The notes beneath the pieces were generated by a model. That model searched no databases. It was given only the letters and a program-made list of their open reading frames with translations, and was not told the DNA's origin. The translations under genes were made by a program, and so were the position numbers. This document shows, piece by piece, positions 33,056-42,800 of a stretch of DNA of 64,000 bases (position 1 is its first letter; every line of letters begins with the position of its first letter). Origin of the DNA: Roridomyces roridus (Eukaryota > Basidiomycota > Agaricomycetes > Agaricales > Mycenaceae); assembly GCA_029378245.1 (NCBI GenBank), contig JARKIF010000006.1, positions 1,426,001 to 1,490,000 on the forward strand, in the 5' to 3' direction.

Positions 33056-33711
33056 TCAATTGTGTGGCCCCTTTCTACCGGTGTTCGACCGAGTCGCCAA
33101 CTCAATCCCTTCCTCAAGCGCTGGCAACTCGAGCCCCCCAAAAATGGAGCTGATCACCCGCAGTTTCTGTAAAATATGATGTCTTTCAAAGATGCTCAGA
33201 ATATTGCGAACCACAACACAAACCTGGTACAGGACCGACGCCGAGGTGATGTGCGGGAACCAATTCTCCGCCATCAAATCCTGAACAATCTGGGCGGCAT
33301 TCTCTGGCTCATTCGAGTCGACGAAGCCAAGGAGAATGGCGGTTTGCACGAGGTGTATATCAGCCTGAGTGTAGAACAATTCCTAAGGACGCAGAGCAAT
33401 AAATCACTTGTAAAGATCACATACCTCGGTACTCTGCAGCTGGGCGGAAAACGCTGTGATTATATTGGTCAGGTTCTGGTACTTCAACTTGAGTATACAA
33501 GAGGATATTTCATAGAAAGCGGTCTCACCTGACGCAGACGGGATTCTTCGATGAGGGGACACCATGGTTCCGTCTGAAGTCCTTGAATGTGTGCCACGAT
33601 CTTGTCGACGTCCATATTCTCGAGACCTAGAAACGCAACTTCTCCCATGAGCCACGCATTCAGTGACGGGAATATCTGGGGGGTAGGTTCGGTTGCGAAA
33701 GGGCCTGTCAT
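33056..33711 (-). CDS. Two-repeat family protein, copy C (intact)
   Basis: The start at 33711. Exon 1 (33529-33711) encodes WLMGEVAFLGLENMDVDKIV..EPWCPLIEESRLRQ. A second exon encodes NLTNIITAFSAQLQSTE. A third encodes QTAILLGFVDSNEPENAAQI..ENWFPHITSASVLYQ. The last encodes KLRVISSIFGGLELPALEEG and ends at 33056. All junctions are phase 0, giving about 168 residues. The two halves are related (hydrophobic-LLGF/L.., then V/I-V-x-x-L-x-x-E-x-W-x-P-x-I), and an intron follows the RLRQ and VLYQ ends at the same place, so the gene arose by duplication of an exon unit. No known domain. A cytosolic helical-repeat protein is my best guess. Confidence 0.65.
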
Positions 33712-34229
33712 CTTCAGTGTGCAGCTGTGATGTACCTCTCAAAGTATCCAGGCTCTTTTATAGCGAATCTCGAGCACAGCAATTAGACTTGTGATTGCTT
33801 TAGTGGCTTTGGTTCAATCGAGTGGCGCTTTGGAACTGTCACATTCAGCCAATCCGTGTTCAACTTCCTTTTCAAATCTCGGGGGCCGTCTCTTGTAACA
33901 TCATCGGCGGGTTCTGGATCCCTGGATGGAATCTCTAGTGTCACTAGGACGAGTTAACCTGGACTAGGAACACCGGATCGTTCTAGTTATCTGCTGGTAC
34001 TTGTTACAATCTGGCCAGCGTCTTTCCCTCTTAGCAATCCTTGTATTTTACAGAGGGATCGGCGAATACTTACTTAGACGCTGAGCAATGCACCGCAATC
34101 AAGCCGAAGATTACAACCCGCGGCAACATCGGCTTGAGCCAGCCGCGGAGTTCGCTAGCCTGGGCCGAGGCAAACAAGTGAGTATTCTGGAACGGGTGAT
34201 AGTCGGTTTAACGGAACCATAGGAGCACC
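33712..34229. other. Intergenic, no supported gene
   Basis: Presumed promoter of copy C. The last 120 bp (from about 34110) begin to resemble the region upstream of the F-box gene at 29740-29800. Confidence 0.35.
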
Positions 34230-34835
34230 ATTCATGCTCTTCTCCTCCGCGGCGTCTGAAAAGTTTCAAATTCAACAAGTGCCAATTGAAACTCGGAAAC
34301 GCTGGCTGCGCCAGCAATGACCTTGCGTGTCTTGATGAACAACCATGATATTATCTTGGGCAAATAAAGAAGAAGATCGACACCCGAAAAGAAGAAATAA
34401 TTGGATGGGTGTCCTACTGAGGCCCAATAGAGGTGCCATGAAGCCTGATGCCGGATAGGTCCTGGGGTGCGTAAGGAGGCTGGCCAGTGAATGCAGAGAA
34501 ATAACAATAAGACATGGTCCAAGCGCATCATGCGATCATCACGGACATCACTGATTTGTGATAAGGGAATAAAGGGTCGAGAGGAGACCTTGACAAGCAA
34601 GGTAACCTGGAAGATCCGATCAGGGCCGCATCAACTTCACGTGCGAATACACAACACATGACTACCAATCTTCTCCTTCTCCACCATGTCGACCACCTCA
34701 CCAGCGCCCAGCTGCGCCTCCTACTAGCAAGCATCCATTTCAAGATTGCTTGCTTTTGCCGGCTCGCTATGGTCCGCGCGGAAGAGATCATGACCGCACT
34801 TCCTTCGTTCGGGGGCGCCACCTACTCCTCATAAG
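34230..34835 (+). pseudogene. Decayed 5' end of a second F-box gene
   Basis: Two blocks match the intact-looking F-box gene. The upstream block CTCCTCCGCGGCGTCTGAAAAG at 34240 corresponds to 29785. The coding block near 34687-34830 reads HLTSAQLRLLLASIHFKIA..RAEEIMTAL where the other gene has HLTNAQLRVSLVDVHRKIA..RAEEMTISDAL. The ATG is out of frame with the rest, no F-box follows, and about 350 bp extra lies between the two blocks. Confidence 0.65.
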
Positions 34836-34930
34836 TATAGCCTCCGAGGATACGCAGCTTCGAAGTCACGCATGCTCCATTCACTCTCACGGAAGGATGC
34901 CCCTCAGTCTCCCAAAATTTCCACGCACGT

Positions 34931-35206
34931 TCAGTTTAACTCGGCCTCGGGGGATTTTCGTGGCAGGAGCGTTTGAAGAATCAACAGGATCTCATGGAGG
35001 TACTTATCTAGTTCTTGCTTTTGCCTGTGAACGAAAAATCTGACGTCGCTCCTGAGACGATGAATGTCGCCGAGCCATCTCTCCAACAACTCATCGTTGA
35101 GGCGTTGAAAGACTTTGATACGTCCCGCACCACCGGTTTCGGGGCAGATGTTGTCAACCTGCTGGAGAAATGAAGACACGCTGAACGGTGGTCGAGAAAT
35201 AAACAA
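34931..35206 (-). CDS. Hypothetical 91-residue ORF with amphipathic helices
   Basis: Sequence features are VFQRLNDELLERWLGDIHRL and RQKQELDKYLHEILLILQTL, charged and helix-prone with good composition, ending LPRKSPEAELN. No domain recognised and the start is uncertain; upstream exons may exist. It could also be a fragment of a longer gene cut by the nearby transposons. Confidence 0.3.
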   Translation of the reverse strand: MFISRPPFSVSSFLQQVDNICPETGGAGRIKVFQRLNDELLERWLGDIHRLRSDVRFFVHRQKQELDKYLHEILLILQTLLPRKSPEAELN

Positions 35207-35318
35207 TCTACTACTACGGGCCGAAGTATCTTGCGTCGATTGTACGAATTGTAGTAGTTCAAGTCTGAAAAGAGAGTTCTTTTTCCGAAATCACCCGGGC
35301 ATGCTGAGCTCCTCCGGT

Positions 35319-35729
35319 TAGGGATCGGCACCGTACCGTATACGGTACGACCGTACTTTTACGGCGAAGTACGGCGCCTTCCGGACCGTAACCGTACCGT
35401 ATTGGGGAGCTCGAGGAGGCAGTACGGGTACGGCCGTACCGTACTCGGCCCGGTAGCCGAGACGCCGGCAGCGCTCGTGGCGACCCAAAACAGCGCGGGA
35501 GGGCGCAAAAAGCCTACCGGCATGTTTCAGGATGTCACCGGTCAACGTTCCACGCGGTTTAGACGGTAACGGAGAGCTGCCGATCCTCGGCATACCAGTA
35601 CGGCTCAGTACGGGTACGGTACGGCGACTCGCCGTACCGTATTTCTTGCCTCGAGAGCCAGTACGGGTACGGCCGTACCGGACCGTACCGGACCGTACTG
35701 CCCTATGTACGGTACGGTGCCGATCCCTA
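35319..35729. mobile_element. hAT-like MITE rich in TACGG/CCGTA palindromes
   Basis: The ends TAGGGATCGGCACCGTACCG and its inverse (ending CCGATCCCTA) pair over more than 20 bp. The 411-bp interior is filled with CGTACCG/CGGTACG words, including the palindrome-like GTACGGCCGTACCGTAC. CTCCGGT occurs on both flanks, but on the right three to four extra bases intervene, so the target duplication is imperfect. The TAGGGAT start is shared with the element at 36886. Confidence 0.8.
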
Positions 35730-35880
35730 CAGGCTCCGGTATTGGACTTGAAAGAAAAATCGAGTTGATTTAATGTTGATTGAATGAGCAGATCCGGCGC
35801 GTCGGCAGATCACATCATTGATGTGTGTACTCCGGTTTGTATTTACCCGGCAACGTGACGTGACCAAGCTTGTCTCACAC

Positions 35881-36159
35881 ATGTCCTCGCACCGGAAGGC
35901 GCACGACGTGCCCCCGCTCTCAAATCCGCGCCCTCGTCAGAAGAGACGGACAGAAGTCCCTTCCATCTCACCCGTCCCCACCCCCACTTCCCTGGAGGCC
36001 TGCGCGAACGAATTCCGCTTGCTCGCCCCCAAGCCGTTCGACGCGTGGGCGATGTATCTCGCACAGCGGAGGGCAGCAGGTGGAATCCTGCAAAGGGCCC
36101 TGGCGTCTTTCGAAGACGAATACGAAGATGACGGGGAGCCGCACGGGATAATTGGCTGA
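35881..36159 (+). CDS. Hypothetical 92-residue protein (possible last exon)
   Basis: The peptide has a basic Pro/Ser/Arg-rich N terminus (NPRPRQKRRTEVPSISP), a helix-like middle (FDAWAMYLAQRRAAGGILQRAL) and an acidic end (FEDEYEDDGEP). Composition is coding-like, but no domain is known and an upstream exon is possible since the frame is open to 35821. It lies between two MITEs. Confidence 0.35.
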   Translation: MSSHRKAHDVPPLSNPRPRQKRRTEVPSISPVPTPTSLEACANEFRLLAPKPFDAWAMYLAQRRAAGGILQRALASFEDEYEDDGEPHGIIG

Positions 36160-36394
36160 ACCTTTAGGTTTAGCTACTCTGGGGAACTTCGACTTTGCGA
36201 ATCATGATTTGATTGATTTACTGTCAGTTGCCATTCAGATTGATTTTCAATTCCATTCCATCCCAACACAAACCTCTTGAATCTTGAGTGAGTGTTTCAA
36301 TGTCTTCGTATCCAAAATTTAATACTACATACTCCACAATGGTCTTCTACTTGCGAGGGATTCTACTGGGAGGATTCGTCAATTTCGAGGCACA

Positions 36395-36738
36395 ACCAAA
36401 ATGGTAGCGTTAGGCGTTGATGGCGCCTATTGATCAGGCCAGATTGCCGTGATCTTGCGACGCCTATCCATCAATGCTCGGCATCAAATGCCAAGACTCG
36501 GATTCAGCAGTGAGTGGCGGTTAGAAAACGGGTTAGGTTCGGTTCAGTTAGGTTTGGTTAGGATAGGTTGGGTGGTTAAAGGTTAGGTTGGTTAAAGTTA
36601 GGACCCAAGGGATGGTGTAAAAAAAACGGGGGAGGGACTTGTGAAATTTCAGGCAGCCAGGGATGATTGCCGATCATTGATGGATAGGCTTTGTCACGTG
36701 CAATAGGCGTCGGACACGCCTAACGCTACCATTTTGGT
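36395..36738. mobile_element. Short TIR element (MITE), unclassified
   Basis: CCAAAATGGTAGCGTTAGGC at the left and its inverse at the right end (..ACGCTACCATTTTGG) form a TIR of about 22 bp. Inner similarity continues less exactly (CCTATTG, CCTATCCATCAATG). No clear target duplication is visible. The centre holds a run of GGTTAGGTT-like words (36526-36605), an irregular microsatellite. Confidence 0.7.
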
Positions 36739-36885
36739 ATAGACTCGTCAATTTCGGAGCATGATGATGTTCATCACGACATGGGAGAAACTTGGTATTC
36801 ATCTTTCGGCTTCTTTCGGATGTGCTGGAAGTCCGAAGGCACGGGTTTCCACCAGACGTGTATGGCCCGGCATGCCAACCCCAAC

Positions 36886-37492
36886 TAGGGATGCACACCG
36901 TACCCGTCGCAAGCCGTTTGACGGCCGTCCGTACACGGGTACGTACCCGTACCCGTCGGGCCGTTGATCGAAGAAATGCACGGGACGGCAACATTGCCGT
37001 CCGTCCCGTCAATGTGTCAGATTGACGGCCCGTCTACGGGTTGGAGCCCGGGATGGTATTTTGTGCAGAAACTAAGCGAGTCTGTAATAGGACGCGTGGT
37101 GCAACCGCATGTTGCCCATTTCCAGTGGATACGGAGCCTATGGGGGTCAATTCTGGGCCTATTGATGGGATATCTGACATCAAAGTTGCATCAAATGTCC
37201 TCGAGATCTGAGAAGTACGTGTTTGCTCACCTGAATGCAAAGGAATGACAGGTGCAGGCAGCTTGGGAGAATGTTTGGAAGGCGGAGGACATTTTTTGCG
37301 GCTCAAATGAAGCACTTTGATGAGGTTCGCACGCAACCCGTCTTTTGACGGCCCGTATCCGTCTATTTTGCCGTCCCGTCCCGTCGGACCCAGGGAGATG
37401 TCAAAAAGACGGCCGTTGATTTGACGGCCCGTAACCGTCTCGTGCCGCCAATTCGACGGCCGTCACCCGTACACGGGCGGTGTTCATCCCTA
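36886..37492. mobile_element. hAT-like MITE, 607 bp
   Basis: It begins TAGGGATGCACACCG and ends CGGTGTTCATCCCTA, inverted repeats with one mismatch. It is flanked by an exact 8-bp duplication ACCCCAAC (36878-36885 and 37493-37500). The interior has clusters of ACGGCCCGT / GTACCCGT words near both ends. No transposase. Confidence 0.88.
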
Positions 37493-37719
37493 ACCCCAAC
37501 CCAAGCTCCACAAAGCCATAAGCAATTTTTCTCATCATCGGCTCTGATTCAATTTGGATTCGTCGACATTTTCTAAATTCTGACTTGAAGACTTCTGACT
37601 CCTAAGCAAGTTGACTTCAGTCTTTCTCGATGCTATGTAAGTATGCTCAATGTGTTGTACAAAGATTTCATACTGATTTGCAAGGCAGGCTTAGGTAGCC
37701 GGCTAGGTTGGCAGATTAT

Positions 37720-37880
37720 ATCATCAGCAAGTATCATACCAAATCACAACCATGGTTGCAATTCCCGGATGATCCAGCAGAGTACTACCATGGCGGCCCG
37801 ACGGTGAATTGTCAAATGGGTCGTGTAAGAATTGGGTACTTCAACTCATCATTTATGTTTGAAGCTCGGAGCTAGCCACT
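37720..37880 (+). other. Possible exon of a host gene left of the pogo-like element
   Basis: An open stretch of about 50 codons (YHTKSQPWLQFPDDPAEYYHG..) follows a plausible TTGGCAG acceptor at about 37713. Composition is coding-like and it may belong with the exons right of the transposon (38945-39563). Unrecognised. Confidence 0.3.
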
Positions 37881-37888
37881 TGTAAGTA

Positions 37889-38960
37889 CAGTAGAGTCGC
37901 TGCTATGGAATATTATCATCTGGAATAACCGTCATATAGAATCGGATTTGGGCTTCTCCGAGGTCGGGAACAGCCAATTATTCCACTCACCGTGCTCTGT
38001 AATATGGAATAGGCTGCCGAGCCCATTATTCCACAGTGCGGTAGCCCAAAATGGCAAGTTGAGTTGATGGGAATATTGATTTGGGCCATTGTCCGTTCGC
38101 GAACGCTTAATTTCACCATTGTTCGTCTACTACAGTATATAATGAACTGGATAATCCGCAGAGAGCATCACTCCTTTCTCCCTATGACCCGTACATTCAC
38201 TGAGAAACGGCGCAAAGTCCGCGACAGCGACAAGAACCCACACAAATTGACAAAGCCATCGGCCAAGCCCGGCCCCAAGCTCACTAAGAACGCCCCTCGC
38301 ACAACCGCTCGCTTCGCATCAGACGACAAGCGACAGGACCTCACGTACCATGACTGGATCCAAGTCTTCGATTACATGGACAGACGCGGAAGAGGGTTTG
38401 AAGGAGGTTCTCCAGACGATGCGGCAGAGTCGTTGCCTGCGAGGAGATGAGCCGACGCTTGACGACTTGCTAGATCCGTTGATGGAGCGCGAAGATCTTG
38501 ACACCGAGTATCTCTCCTTCTCTGACGGCAAAGACGGCATCCGGGAAATCGTGGAACTCGTCAAGGCGGGCGAGGAAGAAGATGACGATGACGAGGAAGA
38601 CGAGGAGACAGAGGAGCCGGGATTCGTGTTCAGCAGGAAGGATGCTTTGGATGCCGCGGTGTTGCTCGAGAAGGTGTTGCGCGAGAGGCCGGATTTGGAG
38701 ATGGCCATGCCACTGGGCACTCAACTGCGGAGTTTCCGCGTTGCGATGGCACAGGAGGGTGAGGAGAGCAAGATCCAGACGACCTTGTTGTCGTGGATAA
38801 AGTAGCTGCGGGATAAATGGATTTTTGTCGAAATAAATATTATTCTTTTGATCTATCAAAAATAATTCAAAAATAAATGAAATATCCACTGTGGAATAAC
38901 CGTCATATGGAATAGCCTTCGGGCCCGTCCCGACGATATTCCATATGAGCGACTCTACTG
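37889..38960 (+). mobile_element. Pogo-like (Tc1/mariner) element with the catalytic core deleted
   Basis: The termini CAGTAGAGTCGCT.. and ..AGCGACTCTACTG are inverted repeats flanked by TA on both sides. ATGGAAT/ATTCCAT words recur near each end. Inside, 38185-38450 encodes a basic N terminus followed by RQDLTYHDWIQVFDYMD, like the start of a CENP-B/pogo helix-turn-helix. In another frame, 38350-38805 encodes TLDDLLDPLMEREDLDTEYL and an acidic EEDDDDEEDEE run, like pogo C termini. The DDE domain between them is absent. Length is 1,072 bp. Confidence 0.75.
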
Positions 38961-39563
38961 TAGTACATCCCAAGGTTGAAAATCACAGAAGACACCAAAG
39001 GTTCAGCTGCCCGCCTCAAAGAGGCCTAATCCACGTCATTCAACTTGCCGTAGACAAGGTGCTCCAACGGACTCAGTTCGACGCAGCCGGCGCCCAGGCA
39101 ATGCGAGAGTGTGTCGTACCGCTTTGGCCGGATGTCGTAGGCGACGGTGGTATTGTGAGTTTCCGCCCCTTACCCCCTCGTTCTCCACCCATATTAACGC
39201 TACGTTATATAGGTACGCGAAGCAAGAATCCTCTCCCGCATCTATTCCCCGACCAACCCTGCAGCCATAGACGTCCATCTCAACTACTGGACCCGAACCC
39301 GGTGGACCTACTGCGAGTTCTGGTACACTGTCTACTACCGCCTACACCCCGTCATCAGCACAGAAAGGGTGGACACCAGTACACCGCAAGGATTCGACGA
39401 GATGAACAACTTCCGCGTCCTCTTGGAGATAGCATTGAAGGACATCCCGCCCGGGCCCAAGTGGCGCGCTGTCGAGAAGCGCAAGTTTCATATCGACTCA
39501 TCGGACGCGTGCGTGATTCACGAGTTGCTCTTTGGCCGGCAGCGCCCAAACGAGGATGATTAG
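38945..39563 (+). CDS. Unrecognised two-exon gene or fragment next to the pogo-like element
   Basis: Exon 1 runs to 39155 (..QFDAAGAQAMRECVVPLWPDVVGDGGI), then a GTGAGT..TATATAG intron of about 57 nt. Exon 2 begins VREARILSRIYSPTNPAAID and passes LNYWTRTRWTYCEFWYTVYY to a stop at 39561-39563. The only in-frame ATG of exon 1 (38945) lies inside the transposon terminal repeat. After the stop the same frame stays open to about 39757 and ends in a DE-rich tail, so a nonsense change may have shortened the gene. No family recognised. Confidence 0.4.
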
Positions 39564-39857
39564 CGTGAAGGAAACACTGTGCCTGCTGCTCGGGAGTGTG
39601 GGGATGTCGTTCCGCGCAGTAACAGTGCACGTTGGTTGGGAAAGAATATACGGCGTGTGTTGGGGGAGGCTGTCGAGCGGGACAAACAGGATGAACAAGA
39701 TTGGGACGAGGATCCCGAGGATTCAGACGAGGATTCAGATGAAGACGAGGATGAGTAGCGCCAAGAAAATAAATTGCGCGTAGACGGTCAAAAAATACAG
39801 CATGAGCAGTTTACCACGACAGAAAGCATCCTACAAGTTACAAGTACACCTCATTTT

Positions 39858-42800
39858 TCATTCGTCCAATTCGTACTTCCACTGCGCACGGCTCTTCGAT
39901 GCATGCCGCGCCGTCGCCTCCGCCACTGCAAGGGCGTACGTACCATCGTCCTCGTAATATTTCAGAGAAGCCTGCAACTCCAACGGGTTGTCCAGATCAG
40001 GGGTGAGTAAAGTGCCATAGACGAGGCTGAATATCTGCTTCAAAGTGATATCCGACGCCCACAGGCGTCCCAACTCGGCGATACAAACCTAGAGAAGAAA
40101 TTCAGTAAGGCGTCGGAAGATTCGGCGGGTTGACCAACTTTTCCTTGCTTCGAAACCTAGATGAATCATCAAGTCAACGCCGCGACGAATGAAGTTTAGA
40201 ATCCTCACGTTCGGGTGCATAATCGTCGTTACGAATCGCACTTCAGGAGGGTCGCGCGGATATCCAGCGGGTAAGTTGCAGGTCAGTAAAAATGTACCAC
40301 CGCTGTACGGGCATTCCTGCACATCTTTCGGTGCCTGTGCGCATTGTTATTTCCATGTAGCTCGCAAAACGGAAGCAACGCACCTCGAGAACGACTTTCA
40401 AGAAGGACATGTCTCCGTCAACGACGTACAGGTCGATATTAGGATGCGGGTCGGCGACGAACGCTGCAATCTGGAACGGGTCAGCTTGAGGCAGCCTATG
40501 TGAACGACATGTCCTACCTCGCGCATGATCTTCTTTGCCCTATTATCACCACCACCGGCACCAATGACCTTTGACGCAGCCTTGACGGGCTCTGCAAAGA
40601 GCGGATGAAGCTTCCGGGGCGGGAAGTGGTCAATGGTAATGCGATCAGTAGGGTAGCTGCTCAAGATTTCTAGATCGTAGGGAGACGTGACAAGCTGGGG
40701 CTTCTTCTCGCTGCGCGGGGGTCGTTCGCCGGAGTACAGCATCGTCTCAAGATCCTGAAAAACCACGGTTAGAAAGACGAATGCTAAAAATAATTCCACA
40801 CGCACGAAAATGCTCAGGGCGTCACCAAGCGATGTGTTGGGGGAGAATCGGTAGCCGCCTATGAAATGTGAGCAAGAAGCTACTCCCAAACAAGATGGTT
40901 TACCAGTTGCAACTGATATAGCACGCAAAGTAGGGTCGCTATCTGGGCCGACTTGGACTGAATCGACAATGATCTTTGCCCGTTGGAGAGCGCAGCAGAC
41001 GTCATGCGCGATGGTGTCAGACTTTGTATCCTCACCATCGGACACGATGATAATTCGCTTCCGGAGGTTGGGCAGATCGGGCCGATACTGTGTGAGTATA
41101 CGTCGAGCAGAATCGAGAGCGTCATATACAGCCGTGTCTCCGTCTGCTTCCTTGTGGTCGAGTTGCCGTCGGAAGTTTTCGAAGATGGGCGTAAGCTCCT
41201 GGTCCTGAGTGGCTCGATTCGAGACTGACAATACAAATCAAGCTCTGCGGAGAGATGCTGCAGTGAAGAGTACGCACATGTGACTAAACCGAGCACAAGC
41301 GAAACGGCGGTATCGAAAGAACTCTGAAGTAATATAAATGCACCGTTCAAATGACGCCGCGCCACTCGCTTACCGCACGATTCAAAAAAACATTGAACAA
41401 CTCCTTCAACAAATGCAAACGCGTGAGATGTTTGCTTTCCTTTCGTGTGCGCCGGGCACCGGTGTTCATCTGCTGGAATTGGCGCAGATCCAATTTGATG
41501 AGGCTGAACGGAATGTCTTCCAGATGCATGAGGACGCTCTCAGGTCTTAGTGGTGTGCCTCTCGATACTCCGTCACCGCAGTCGCGTAGTCCATGCCTGT
41601 GAATGATAATTATGATGCATCAAATTCGTAAAAAGAGGAATTGCGTACCACATCATTTTATCCGTGATGGAGAAACCAGGCATACCACCGGCCCGCACCG
41701 CGACGTAGCTCAAAATAATTAGAACAGTCGAATCGCGAGGGACGATCATTCGCAGCGACTGCGTAGAGCCGTAGAATGTACAAGGGACCTCGACGGTCAG
41801 CGGCTTGCGCTCGTGCAGAACGCAATTCGTCATGACCACGGCACCCCCTTCCTCGAACGCCTTGCCCAAATCAAGAGTAGCCGACTCTTGAATCATCTTG
41901 TTTGACGCTCGGATCCTGAGAGTGAAACTCGAGAATCTGGCAGAGGTGGCGCGATGGGCGAGGGCGTAGAGAGTTCGGGTCGTGGTGCTTTTCCCGAGGC
42001 GCCAGGTTGAGATTTTCCCTTGGTCACTAAAGGTTATTGTGACCACATTCTGCTGGACGTCAGGAAGAAGATCTTTCCCGGCGATCTAGGAGAGGATATC
42101 AATGCGAGAACCCGTCAGAATAAAGCACAGCTACCCATGCCGCCACCGCCGCCTTGAGTTGAGGCGCCGAAAGATCCGACGGAACGACATGCCCCATTGG
42201 CCAGGTACCACTGCGGTGAAGTTCTGGGATGGAAGTGGCATTGACGAATACTCCTGGTTGGGCACGATGGGAATGAACGGGATTCGTCAACAATTCACCG
42301 GTGCTGGTACGGGCGTTCAATCTTACACGAGCCAACAAACAACAAGGTCGAACTCACCTGAAATCTACAAACTTCCGGGGAACGCTGAACGGCTCAGATC
42401 CAATAGTCGCCACGTCCGGGCTATCCAACAATTCGACCAAATAAAGGCGTAGTTGTTCCTTCATTTGAGTCGCCGCGGATACAAAGCACGAAACCTGGGC
42501 CCATCGTGAGCAAACATTCTGAAAATGAGAGGAAACCGCCTACACGTGAGATGGCAGTGTTATTCTTTGCATCCGAGAGCACCAAAAGGCGCCTCGACGC
42601 AAGCACGGCAAGACTTTCGAGCAACTCCTCGCCTCGTGGTTCCGAACGGTCACTGAGAGTAATCCACGGGTAATGGCACTCGGAATGCAGTGTACGTAGA
42701 TATTCTTTAGCTGCAAATGACATGAGAAATAAACGCAAAGAATGTGAGCAATCTCACCTTGATCAAGAATCTCATCCTCGTCCATATCTTCGACACACTG

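Noticed and set aside
35319..35729. CRISPR-like array because of regular CGTACCG words
   Set aside because: The words are palindromic, unevenly spaced and enclosed by terminal inverted repeats; this is a MITE in a eukaryotic genome.
36526..36605. Interstitial telomere repeat (GGTTAG-like)
   Set aside because: Units are irregular and confined to the centre of a MITE; no TTAGGG run.
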